A DNA stretch of 64,000 nucleotides, from the NCBI GenBank assembly GCA_030180135.1, contig CM058230.1:11471082-11535081 (forward strand). Reading direction: 5' to 3'. Both the position numbers and the translations under genes were made by a program. The notes under the pieces are model-generated. The model had not been told where the DNA came from. It saw only the letters and a program-made list of their open reading frames with translations, and ran no database searches. Each line of letters starts with the position of its first letter. The first letter of the stretch is position 1. The DNA comes from Orychophragmus violaceus. Lineage: Eukaryota; Streptophyta; Magnoliopsida; Brassicales; Brassicaceae. Shown piece by piece: positions 32,686 through 42,712 of this stretch.

Positions 32686-33597
32686 TCATGGATGTAGGGA
32701 CGTTCTTAGATCCACTCCTAGGGTGGATCTCTATATCCACCACTCTCCCCTGCACCAATCATAATTCTACGTCGCAAGAATGTTAAAATTAAAAAAAGTA
32801 AAAAAATGTTAGAAAAAAAAAGAAAACGGCAACACAATAAATGATGTCTAACAATTAAGTGTCTCTATTTTTTTAGAGATTAGGGTTTATGGTATAAGGT
32901 TTAAGCTTTTTGGGTTTAGGGTTTAGGGATTAGAGTTTAAGCTCTTTGGATTAGGGTTTAGGGTTTAGGGATTAGGGTTTAGTTTTTTATTTTTTTAAAT
33001 TTACATGTTATGTTTAGGGATTAGGGTTTATGGTATAGGGTTTAAGCTTTTTGGGTTTAGGGTTTATGGATTAGGGTTTAAGCTCTTTGGATTAGGGTTT
33101 AGGGATTAGGGATTAAGCTCCCTAAACCCAATATGTAAATCTTAAAAAATAAAAAACTAACTCCTAATCCCTAAACCCTATACCCTAATCCAAAGAGCTT
33201 AAACTCTAATCCATAAACCCTAAACCCAAAAAGCTTAAACCCTATACCATAAACCCTAATCCCTAAACCTAACATGTAAATTTAAAAAAATAAAAAACTA
33301 AACCCTAATCCCTAAACCCTAAACCCTAATCCAAAGAGCTTAAACCCTAATCCCTAAACCCTAAACCCAAAGAGCTTAAACCTTATACCATAAACCCTAA
33401 TCTCTAAAAAAAATAGAAACAGTTAATTGTTAGACAGCATTTATTGTGTTGCCGTTTTCGTTTTTATCTAACACTTTTTTACTTTTTTTTTTTAATTTTA
33501 ACATTTTTGTGACGTGGAATTATGATTGGTGCAGGGGAGAGTGGTGGATATAGAGATCCACCCTAGGAGTGGATCTAAGAACGTCTCATGGATATAG
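32686..33597. mobile_element. Fold-back element whose arms hold telomere-like repeats
   Basis: Inverted arms of about 400-440 bp run from 32699 (gacgttcttagatccact) to 33585 (its inverse). Flanking 12-mers tcatggatgtag and tcatggatatag differ at one base, a likely Mutator-like target duplication. Each arm holds a long series of TTTAGGG-type units mixed with 'gattaggg' and 'aagctcttt' variants; the left arm is G-rich and the right arm C-rich on the plus strand. No protein is encoded. Confidence 0.8.
32878..33410. repeat. Interstitial telomere-like (TTTAGGG/CCCTAAA) repeats in mirror orientation
   Basis: Degenerate plant telomere units, G-strand to about 33115 and C-strand from about 33120. 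They lie wholly inside the fold-back element, so they came with the transposon and are not a chromosome-fusion scar. Confidence 0.85.
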
Positions 33598-33695
33598 ATG
33601 TTCTAAGTTGAATAATGGATACAACTTACAAGCACAGATGTTTAAAACTTTAAATACAAATTATTATTATTTTTGTCAAAGGTTGTCTTAAATAA

Positions 33696-34215
33696 TTTTT
33701 TTTTTTTTGGTTACAAATAAGAAAAAGAAAACAAACAAGCTCACGCTTAAAACCGAAATACGCCTTGGCACTGTGAAACAAACAAGGCAAACCCAAAAAT
33801 CGGATGAATCTCAAGAGACCCTAAACCTAAAATGAGCCGCCGCTACCTCCAACCGCGTTGCCACTTACTCGTCGGATTAAGCCCAAGCCTCGATCCGTAG
33901 CCTCAGTCGCCGAAGAGAATCCCCACCACCTGCAAAAGAAAGCGCCTTGTCGGAGGAAGACTACGTCGTGAAGTGGCCGACAGAGAATCCGAATTGTTTC
34001 TTTGAAACAGAGGGATAGCAGATCCGGTGGGGAGGAGCTCTTTCATGCTTCAAAGCCGCCATCTAGCACCGAGCTTACCGGAGCACTCCAAACCTTTACG
34101 CGTCACCTGATTTACCTGCCTTGCTGAAGACAACCGAAGACTCGCAGACACCACCCACTCATCCGTTGGAAGAACACAAAAAAAAAGGAGGGAGAGCTCA
34201 CCAGTAGATACATAT
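33696..34215 (-). mobile_element. Probable short non-autonomous retroposon
   Basis: On the minus strand a moderately GC-rich, stop-rich sequence ends in a run of about 12 A residues (33697-33708 are T). Like the island at 26.9-28.0 kb it has a GC-rich body and an A tail, but I could not find a clean target duplication. The 5' end is approximate. Confidence 0.4.
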
Positions 34216-34387
34216 TACTAAGCTAAGAATGAAGATACTCACCAATAGATACAGATATAACTAAAAATCATCTAATTTCTACAAATTTCCAGTGAGCGGC
34301 TCCTGAAGCTATACATATAGCTCACTCAAAAGTCAAAACACACACAAATATTTCAAGATTAGCAACATTGTTTCCGGCGACGTGCAT

Positions 34388-34735
34388 TGTAACGCCCCGT
34401 CCGCCCTTACCGGTGAGTCACCCATCCTTCTTCCGGGCTCGTGGGCCCCACCCCTGTCCGACGGTCTGTGCGTTATTTTCCGTAGGCCCAACCGATTGAT
34501 TTACTGACCCTACAATCACCCCTAACCTTTTCCCATGTGTTTTGTCCTCACACACATGCTACCACGAGTCACTTCCCGAAAGGTCACCCATCCTAGGACT
34601 ACTCCAGCCCAAGCACGCTTAACTCTGGAGTTCTTTCAGGCAAGTGACCGGAAAAAGTAAGTGCACTTGGTGACATAGGTAGCCAAATTAATTCATTTAA
34701 GTCTTTCCACATATACCACAAACCGGGATGTTACA
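34388..34735 (-). repeat. Cassandra 3' LTR
   Basis: 348 bp, about 96% identical to the 5' LTR by eye, preceded by the purine-rich tract. Confidence 0.9.
34564..34635 (-). other. 5S-rRNA-like domain in the Cassandra 3' LTR
   Basis: On the minus strand it reads agttaagcgtgcttggg (A box region of 5S), then tcctaggatgggtgacc (intermediate element and C box). It matches about 70 nt of plant 5S rRNA in order, enough for a pol III internal promoter, but it is not a complete 5S gene. Confidence 0.85.
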
Positions 34736-34851
34736 ATTCACCCACTCTCACAGAGCACAGCGCCCTCGTTGCGCACCTGGATCGTTATCCTTGATGGTGT
34801 GAGCCCTCACTGACTCCACACGCATCCTCGGATTCGGCTCTGATACCACTT

Positions 34852-35200
34852 TGTAACGCCCCGTCCGCCCCTACCGGTGAGTCACCCATCCCTCTTCCGG
34901 GGTCGTGGGCCCCACCCCTGTCCGACGGTCGGTGCGTTATTTTCCGTAGGCCCAACCGATTGATTTACTGACCCTACAATCACCCCCTAACCTTTTCTCA
35001 TGTGTTTTGTCCTCACACACATGCTACCACGAGTCACTTTCCGAAAGGTCACCCATCTTAGGACTACTCCAGCCCAAGCACGCTTAACTCTGGAGTTCTT
35101 TCATGCAAGTGACCGTAAAAGGTAAGTACACTTGGTGACATAGGTAGCCAAATTAATTCATTTAAACCTTTCCACATATACCACAAACCGGGATGTTACA
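34852..35200 (-). repeat. Cassandra 5' LTR
   Basis: 349 bp, next to the primer-binding site, so it is the 5' LTR of the minus-strand element. Confidence 0.9.
35030..35101 (-). other. 5S-rRNA-like domain in the Cassandra 5' LTR
   Basis: Same arrangement as the other LTR; here the C box region reads cttagatggg-type with one change (tcttagg on the plus strand). Positioned to drive transcription into the element. Confidence 0.85.
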
Positions 35201-36306
35201 TTCATATTTACCATCTTACCTCGAAATTCGGAGCCTTGACTCTTAAATTTACTCCGCCTGATTCAATTCTTGCAGCGCCAATCACGACTCACCTCGGCGA
35301 TGGTGCATTGACTCTCCGTTGTAGATAACAGAGGTTCAACCTTTTTGATTGCGAGAGTGAAGAAAGTCTTACGTAAGAGACTGCAAATGCGTTTTGTGAA
35401 AGAATTAGAAATGAAGCTTATTGTAAATACATCGAGACTAAGATGTGTATTTTACGAATTAATTCTTGTGGATTATAAGAGTCCCGTTATCAGTAAGATA
35501 TTTTCATATATATATTCTATTGTGATAAAATTATTTATTTTATTATAATAAAATTATAAACATTTATATTATTTGGTGTTATCAATATGTTAATAATAAA
35601 TACTATATATATGGTTTTATGAATTTTGTATAAATTTAAACTAAATTCAATAATATTATGTTTTAGCTTACTTAACATGGTATTAGAGCAAATGGTTTTT
35701 AGGGATCAAAATTAGTTTCGCATAAAAAATCTGTGTCCAAGAGGAGGTGGTGACGTGCGTTGATGAAGTTGAAGATTGTGGTGATGCCGACGATGAAGAT
35801 GATATGGGTCGTTGGGTTACAAAGTTGTTTTACAACTTTATTAATTACTTACCTATCTTAAGCAGAAAGTTTGGCTTTTAATTTAGGTTAATTGTACGAG
35901 TGTTTTTTTTATATAAATTTATTATTTGGTTTTTGGTTTCAAAGCACACGGTATAAAAGGATTTTAATTAAGTTTTATAGTATAGTTTAGTTTTCGGTGA
36001 ATGCAAGATATATCGAGTTTTAATGGGTTTGGATTTTTACAATTTTTCTTTTAAGTTTGAGATTTATTCTAAAATTTATAAATTTTAGAGTTTTAGTTTT
36101 TTATAGTTTGGAAAGTTTTGGTTATGGAAATGACCAAAACTTATTCAAAGTATAATTATATGTTCAATTTAAATAATATATATTTTGTTTGTTTTTCCGG
36201 TAAATTCATACATTTTTCGTCATTGTTATAACGATCTGTTAACATTCGTTAACGTGATGTCACATATTAGATGACATGTTTCTTTAACAAAATTCATGTA
36301 TAAATT
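35201..36306. other. AT-rich intergenic DNA
   Basis: No supported gene. The frame at 35345-35548 is short and resembles nothing I recognise. Confidence 0.4.
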
Positions 36307-37761
36307 AAATATGTGGTATTCATCCAGATTGTTCTTGGTGCCCTAGAGCTTTTCTCTCTGACTCGACTATCAAGGTGCCGCTCACCTCCAACCGCTGGTC
36401 AAGCATGGCTTCACGGAGTCAGGTCGTTTCCGCCGGATTTTCTTCTTGAGAAGTCATGCTTCTCGTTCTCAAAAATTCACCGGTGTTTACCCGAAGACCT
36501 ATGACCTATCTCACCACCGGGTGTTGAACATTCGCTCACTGAATGTAGGCGTCTTAGCGCTTGCCATCCGTCGACTAAATCCTTACCGCTGGATAAATCT
36601 CTTGTTGTCAACGCCTTATCACTCCGGAAAAGTTTGGACTTGGAGAGTTAAACATATTTCCCCGTTCTTAAACCTCCTGATTTGCTTCCTCCAGAGATGC
36701 CATAGGCTCCTCAACCACCGGAGCCGCCAGATCCGCCTGACCCTCCACCTGATTTTCCTTCACCATCGTGGATACCTTTATCTGATTTCAAGCTTATGTG
36801 TCCCCTAACTTAATCAATGTACCATCTTTACCTCGTGTTCTCTTTGCTGGACTCCCTGCACATGGCGGACAGCATAAGTCACCTCAGTCACCAGATCCGA
36901 TGAAGGTCTCATTTTCCTTCCCATCGGCAAACTATCAAAGAATCAATTTTGACGTCTATGTACCATCATATCACAGAGAAGGTCCGATGAGCCACATTCC
37001 ACTAACCTATGTTCCTCAATGCATCATCTATGTACTCAACGACAAATATTTCGCCGGAGCAGTCAGAGATATCCCGAGATCTTCCAACAACGGCGGAAAC
37101 CCTTGCACTTCCTGTTTGTGTCTTGTTTTAGGATTAGCCCATGTTTTCGTAGCAAACTGAAGCCCAAAACTTTCTACTTCAAAAGAGTTTAGCTAATGTT
37201 TAACAAATTCCTACCTTTGGATGGGATCAGTCTACTTTTCCTTCTTTTTAAGGGAGAGATCATCTTCATTTTCCTCTCTTTTTAGGGAGAGATCATTCTC
37301 ACCTTCCTCTTTGTTCAAGGAGAGAATCTTACAATTTTCCCTCTTTTTAAGAGTTGTATTTTCTTTGGAATCAATACCAAAGAGTATAGCCAATTTCCTA
37401 ACTGAAGTATTATTTTGTTTAGTGGTCTTTATTAGACCTGAAGAAACTTTCATGCACGCTTCAATGAATCTTCAAGTGCAGGTTTGGTGTTCAAAGTCAC
37501 ATATTAAGCTGACCAGCTTTCTGATTTCTGGCTATGTCGAGAGATCCTTGTCGACGCATTTGAGCCTTATTTTAAATTCACAGTCGTCATATCCCCAAGT
37601 TTTAAGTGTTATGTTTTTATGTATCTTTGCTCAATTATGAGTCATGTTTGAACTTTCAAGATTTGTTCTGTCTGGCAAAGAGCTTCTATCTTTTCTATCT
37701 TGTAACATCAATTTAAGATTAATATGTCAGCTTTGTGACAAAAAATAAATAAATATGTGGT
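36307..37761 (+). mobile_element. Non-autonomous LINE-related retroposon with 11-bp TSD
   Basis: The element is 36318-37750, ending in an (A)n(TAAA)n-type tail. A perfect duplication aaatatgtggt flanks it (36307-36317 and 37751-37761). Around 36690-36800 one frame reads a Pro-rich PEPPDPPDPPPDFPSPSW stretch like the N-terminal part of plant LINE ORF1, but no RT or knuckle follows. 37240-37330 holds a three-fold 'gggagagatcattct'-type repeat. It is probably a deletion derivative moved by LINE enzymes. Confidence 0.65.
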
Positions 37762-39500
37762 TATTGTTTGGATAGGTTTTGGTCAATTTTTATGCCAAGA
37801 TTAAAATTTTGATTTTGTATTAAAAAAACATGACACAATATTTAATTATAAAAATAGAGACATGTAATTGTAACAAGTTTAGTTTAAACAAATATTTTGT
37901 CATCTTCCAAAATTATTAAGTTATATCTTGTCCACCATTATTTGAACAATCCGTGTCAACATGAAAATTGACCAGTTCTCTGGATCTTCTAATATTTCTA
38001 CCAAATTTGAGCAATTTTTCCTAACATGAATATTCAAAATATCTTTATTTCAAAGATACGACAGTCCATATGTGGTTAATATTTAGTTTTGATGAAACAC
38101 TACTTTTTTATAAAAATGTATACATGAAAATAAAATAGTAATTTAGTGTGAACCCAATTATATAAGAAAATTTTGACGAAAAGCAATTAAATACTATATG
38201 TATAAAATGATTTCGAAAAAACTAATTTCATAAATAAATGAATATCTGAGTGATGCTAATATATACATTAATTTTCATTATACGAATATTTAATAATTAT
38301 TTATAGAGTTTCATTCTTCAAAATCCAAAATAATTCTGAACTATATAAATGGTCAAAAACATATCTAATAAAACATTGTTCTCTATTTGATCAATATAAC
38401 AAAATAGTTGACATAAATAACATAATATCATATGAATATAATATGTAAATCTATATTTTATTGATTTTAAATTATAATTTATATAATAGAAATTATATAT
38501 TTTTAAAATCAAATATTTATGTCATGTTTTCTGGTTTAAAAAATTAATTTCCAAGAAAACAATAAATACATATCCAAAATATCTAAATGTTCAATTAATA
38601 CATGACGTTTACTTAAAAATAATGTCATTTACTATGTGGCATTTACGTTAATGATAGTTAGCGGATTGTTAGTTATGTGTTGCAAATGTATGTATTTGCT
38701 AATAAATAAAAAATGTATGTTATTTGAATTTTGAAAATTAAGTTATATACTTACACGGCATAATACTTCATTGAACATATTACTTCTGACAGGTTTTGAC
38801 CGTTTCCCTTTATTAATCTTTATAGTAAAATTCTAGTCGAAGGTTCATGTTTTTTAGAATAATTTTTAGCCTAGTTTATAAATTGTCTGAGATAAGGACG
38901 ATTATTTGTAAAGATGCAATATGTCTACCGGATGTATTTCTATTATCAAAACAAAAAAGTGAGCTGAAATTTTTATCTTTTCAAATTTGATGTTTTCATC
39001 CAAAAAAAAGTCAAAAAATCTATTGACTTTTTGTCAATTCTTAATATATTATCCACGATATACCTGGTCTGTTTTGTGATTGCAGATTAGAACCGCCTGC
39101 CACGGCGGTTGTGGCGGTAGAAGCAGCATGTAGTCTGGCGATGTTTCTTTAAAGTTCTTCTTCGGAACCACAAACCAGACGTTGGTATCTTGTGGACAAA
39201 TGTAAATAGTGGGCTGAAATATATGAGGTCCATCCAATAACTGAGCCCAATGAGAATTTTTTTTAGTTTTGAAAATGAATTCCTAAATGGTATCTTCCAT
39301 TGGTTCAGCCAATAAACACAAGATTAACAATGAAATCAACTTTTGATCCAAAAAAAAACAATGAAATCAACTACACTTTTTTAATTTCCGAAAATTAAAC
39401 AAAATATATATTTCATTATAAATTTATAAAAATATTACTCATAATTTAAAAAGGTAAACCCTTTAAAATAAATTTTAAAAATCCAAGATAAACTCTTGTG
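37762..39500. other. Long AT-rich intergenic stretch
   Basis: No gene is supported. A small GC-richer patch on the minus strand at 39049-39237 (MDGPHIFQPTIYICPQDTN start) could be a gene or TE fragment of unknown origin. Confidence 0.35.
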
Positions 39501-40185
39501 TTATGATCCAGTGGCGGATCCAGAAAATATTTTTACCGGGGTCACAAATTAAATTAATTATTTTATATTATTTAAAATAATAATTTCAATTTTTAGTTAT
39601 ATTTAATATTAAATTCAGCATATTATTTTAGTTTTTAAATGAAACTATACTCTATAAAAACTAAATGGTATATTAACAAAAAATATTTTTAAATAATTTA
39701 ACTATTATCAAATAAAATTGAATACAATTAAATAATAAAAGAACTAAAATTAATGGTAAATAAAACTAGAAATTTTTTGATATATTTTGAACATAAAAAA
39801 AGAAACAATACCATTTACTAAAGACATTTATAAAAGTAAGAAAAATATAAAAACTAAAGTATTATTTCCATTCTAAGAATTCATATTAAAATTTAGGTCC
39901 ATATTAAGAAGAAGGGAAAATAAAAAGCTGAGATTTTGAATTTGGACTAAAATGGTGACAAAAAACGAAATGGGCTTGAAGCCCAGACAGAGAAAAAGAC
40001 AGAAATTTTTAAATAAAAGGTGCAAAAGGTGGAATTGAACCCTGGATAGGGGGGTCAATGCTGGTGATTCAAACCAACTGAGCTGCGAATCCCTAACGAT
40101 CTTGCCTCACAACAAAAATTTATAAATTTTGACCGGGGTCAGCTGACCCCCCTCCCTTACAAGTAGATCCGCCACTGTTATGATC
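39501..40185. mobile_element. hAT-like non-autonomous element with 8-bp TSD
   Basis: The element (39509-40177) starts cagtggcggatcca and ends gatccgccactg, a 12-bp terminal inverted repeat with one offset. A perfect 8-bp duplication ttatgatc flanks it. A second subterminal pair is accggggtca and ccggggtcagctgacccc. No transposase is encoded. Confidence 0.85.
40022..40095 (-). other. tRNA-like segment inside the hAT-like element
   Basis: On the minus strand the sequence starts gggattcgcagctcagttgg, an A box very like tRNA D arms. It ends gggttcaattccacc, a B box/T arm, about 65-70 nt overall. It looks like a captured tRNA or SINE head. The acceptor ends do not pair well, so it is not annotated as a working tRNA. 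Confidence 0.5.
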
Positions 40186-40945
40186 TATAGAAATATTGAG
40201 CCGACACTGGATGATACATATCATTGTTTCTAGTGATGTTATAGGGGATTTTAGTAGACCATTTTATTTCAAATCAACTTGCAATAGTTTTTTTGACCAA
40301 AATTTTCAAATTAAAGAAGACGAACGATTACACAACATGATAGTACATACAAAGGAACAACAATACAGAACCATAAGCAGAAACAAAAGCTACCTGAATA
40401 AATTTGCAATATATAATCACTACCATGACGAAAAATTTACTGTGACAGAACAGCATTACTAAATTGTAAAACAACGAAACTCTACAAACAAATTCACCCT
40501 CGTATTTGGATCTTATTATAACTTGTAACTAGGTTGAATGAATCAATGATAATTTTTTTTTGAAAGGAGTCAATGATAATTTTTGTTTGCATTATATATA
40601 TAATTTTTAAAGGATGCTTATCTAATTATATTTTTATATGAAAATATTATTGAATACAAATGTTATATACATAGAAATCAATCAGTATTTTAAAAATGCT
40701 AGAGCCAAGACATTCGTAGCAATTATAAATGGCTACCTTCTTTTGTGTTTCAAGTTTCAACAATGGCTACCTTCTTTATACGTTATAATTAATGGATATT
40801 CTCTTTTTTTTGGTAGATTATTGGAGATCTCCAATGTACAACTGTATTTTTTACTTCAAAATAGAGTATCTCTAAAATGCGGTTGTGTTTTGCTCCAACC
40901 CTATTTCATTTTGAAGTAAAAGATGCAGTCATGAACAAATAAATA
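40186..40945. other. Intergenic DNA and left half of a MITE split by the LINE
   Basis: From about 40822 the sequence (atctccaatgtac..., with ttcaaaatagag and ctccaacccta) matches a common Brassicaceae MITE-like repeat with 'AAAATGGAGT' units. Its other half is at 46552-46690, beyond the LINE. No gene is seen from 40186 to 40820. Confidence 0.45.
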
Positions 40946-41131
40946 GAATAACTCCGGAATATTGCAAGATAAAGTTGATAAAAAGAGCATGAAAGATAAA
41001 GTTGATAACGTATAGAGCCGTTGTGACTTTTTAACTCCGGAATCGTCTGTTCCGCCGGCGGTGCTGCCTCACGCGGCCGTCGAGAATTTCTGGTCTTCTC
41101 TCCTCTGTCTCTTCTCTCTCTCTCCGGGACT

Positions 41132-42685
41132 ATGGCGTCGTCGGTTTCGGGCTCGGAGCCTCCTCCGATGCCTCCGGATTTACTCTTCCTCCAACCTCTG
41201 CCTCCTTCTACCCCTCTGAGCGGCGGATCTCCTCTTCCATCTGCGGATATGTTCCCTGTCTCTTCTGCTCAAGTCGGAGATCCTTCATCGGCCCCTACGA
41301 AGCAGCTGAAATGGGTATTGCTCTTCAAATCCGATACTTCGAAACTGACGAAAATTGCATCTCCAGTCTTAGCCGAGGATGGTATTCCTACAATTCAAGC
41401 TCCCGATTCGATATCCTTGGGCTCCTCTCAGCACTGGAAGGACTACCTTGTTTGCTATTTTCACGGTTTGCCCCCATCTCCTGCCAAAATTTTCTCCGAT
41501 CTCAACCCAATCTGGGGTAAAGGAGGAAGAATCTCTGTGAGGTATCACTCTCCTGGTATTTGTCTGGTGTATATTCCTTGTGTAACCACTCGTCAGTGGG
41601 TCCTCGAAGTTGGTTTCTGGCAGTCAGGTAACTGCGCCTTCACGGTAAATGAGTGGTCTCCTACCGTCTCCTTGGCTCCGAAGAAGCTCGAGTTCGCCCC
41701 GGTGTGGGTTCTTTTCAAAAATGTTCCGCCGGAATTGTGGTCTCTCGACGGTTTCAGCACCATCGCCTCTGGTTTGGGTTCTCCGGTGCATTCGGAATTC
41801 CCAACATTGTCTCCGTATTCAAATGGTATTGTCAAGTTAAGAGTTATAGTTGAATTAGCAAAGCCAAGATACCCGGCTGTCCGGGTCAAGGATAATCAAG
41901 GATACTCGGTGTTGGTCTCAGCCTCTTATCCAAGGTTACCTGCTCTTTGTAGTCGCTGTGCCGAGTACGGCCATCTGGTTCATCGATGTCCAATTCTTGG
42001 CCCGAGTCCAAACCCGAATAAGGAGCACCCCTCTTCTTCTAAGCCTCTTTCAAAAGAGAAGGTTCCTCGGGATGTCGTTAAGGCCACTCTACCTCCCGTT
42101 CATGTTAAGGCTAGCGTTGCTATTTGTTCTGAGCCTTGTGAGGATGTTCTCACGGCAAAGGATCCTTCTCGTCAAAGTATCGCAGCCAGTCTCCCTTCTA
42201 GTCCGATTGCATCAATTATCAGCCCTATCATAGTCGAGCCTATGGTTGGTGATTCTCCCCGTCAGCGTCGTTCTCTCAGTCTTCCTTCAAGCCCTGTTGC
42301 CAACTCATCTCAGGCTTGGGTTCCTGTTTCTCCTGTTACAGTCGTCACTAGCCCCAAAACTCCAGCAGCATCTTCTTCCTCTAGCTCTCAAGCTCAGAAA
42401 GTAACAGTTGCACAATTTAATGAAGAGGAGGAAGTAATCAAGCATGCCCAAAGTATTCTTCGTAAACGCCTCTCTCCTGCAGACGAAGCACATTTGAAAT
42501 CTCTTCCTGCCGGTGCTATGAGAAAGTTCAGACAGAAGCAGCGCCAGAAACTCCTTGCTCTTTCTGATTCAGACCAGAATCTAGTCCATGGCTCATCTAG
42601 TCAGGATCATTCAACTGCCTCAAATAACCAGTCTCATTCCTTGGAGCGAACCGTTGCGGTTCAGCCTCCGCCCTCATCTAATTAA
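41132..42685 (+). CDS. LINE ORF1 protein (DUF4283 + CCHC zinc knuckle)
   Basis: The protein is 517 aa and uninterrupted. Residues 1-55 are Pro/Ser-rich (MASSVSGSEPPPMPPD start). A DUF4283-type RNA-binding domain follows (about residues 90-270: WKDYLVCYFHG, FTVNEWSPT, PVWVLFKNVPPELWS). A zinc knuckle CSRCAEYGHLVHRC lies at about 272-285. The C-terminal half is Ser/Pro-rich with an end segment rich in charged residues (RKRLSPADEAHLKSLP). It is expected to coat LINE RNA as part of the retrotransposition particle. The stop is 27 nt before the first ATG of ORF2. Confidence 0.9.
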   Translation: MASSVSGSEPPPMPPDLLFLQPLPPSTPLSGGSPLPSADMFPVSSAQVGDPSSAPTKQLKWVLLFKSDTSKLTKIASPVLAEDGIPTIQAPDSISLGSSQHWKDYLVCYFHGLPPSPAKIFSDLNPIWGKGGRISVRYHSPGICLVYIPCVTTRQWVLEVGFWQSGNCAFTVNEWSPTVSLAPKKLEFAPVWVLFKNVPPELWSLDGFSTIASGLGSPVHSEFPTLSPYSNGIVKLRVIVELAKPRYPAVRVKDNQGYSVLVSASYPRLPALCSRCAEYGHLVHRCPILGPSPNPNKEHPSSSKPLSKEKVPRDVVKATLPPVHVKASVAICSEPCEDVLTAKDPSRQSIAASLPSSPIASIISPIIVEPMVGDSPRQRRSLSLPSSPVANSSQAWVPVSPVTVVTSPKTPAASSSSSSQAQKVTVAQFNEEEEVIKHAQSILRKRLSPADEAHLKSLPAGAMRKFRQKQRQKLLALSDSDQNLVHGSSSQDHSTASNNQSHSLERTVAVQPPPSSN

Positions 42686-42712
42686 GTGCGTCAGCACTCT
42701 CTTTTTGCATAC

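Larger units (their letters stand above)
34388..35200 (-). mobile_element. Complete Cassandra-type TRIM retrotransposon
   Basis: Two LTRs of 348 and 349 bp enclose only 116 bp. On the minus strand both LTRs start tgtaacatccc and end ggcgttaca. Just inside the 5' LTR is a primer-binding site tggtatcagagc (initiator methionine tRNA type), and a purine-rich gagagtgggtga precedes the 3' LTR. Each LTR carries a 5S-rRNA-like segment, the hallmark of Cassandra. The LTRs differ at roughly 13 positions plus one indel. The flanks tgcat (34383-34387) and ttcat (35201-35205) are a likely 5-bp duplication with one change. It encodes no protein and depends on other elements. Confidence 0.93.

Noticed and set aside
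32878..33410. Telomere fusion or subtelomere
   Set aside because: The repeats are degenerate, arranged as a mirror image, and enclosed by transposon ends with a likely target duplication.
34564..35101. 5S rRNA genes in tandem
   Set aside because: Only about 70 nt of 5S is present, inside LTRs that have a tRNA primer site and purine tract; this is Cassandra, not rDNA.
42686..42712. Upstream start of the second LINE ORF2
   Set aside because: The frame is open but begins with GTG; the ATG at 42713 matches the usual N-terminus of plant LINE ORF2 proteins.
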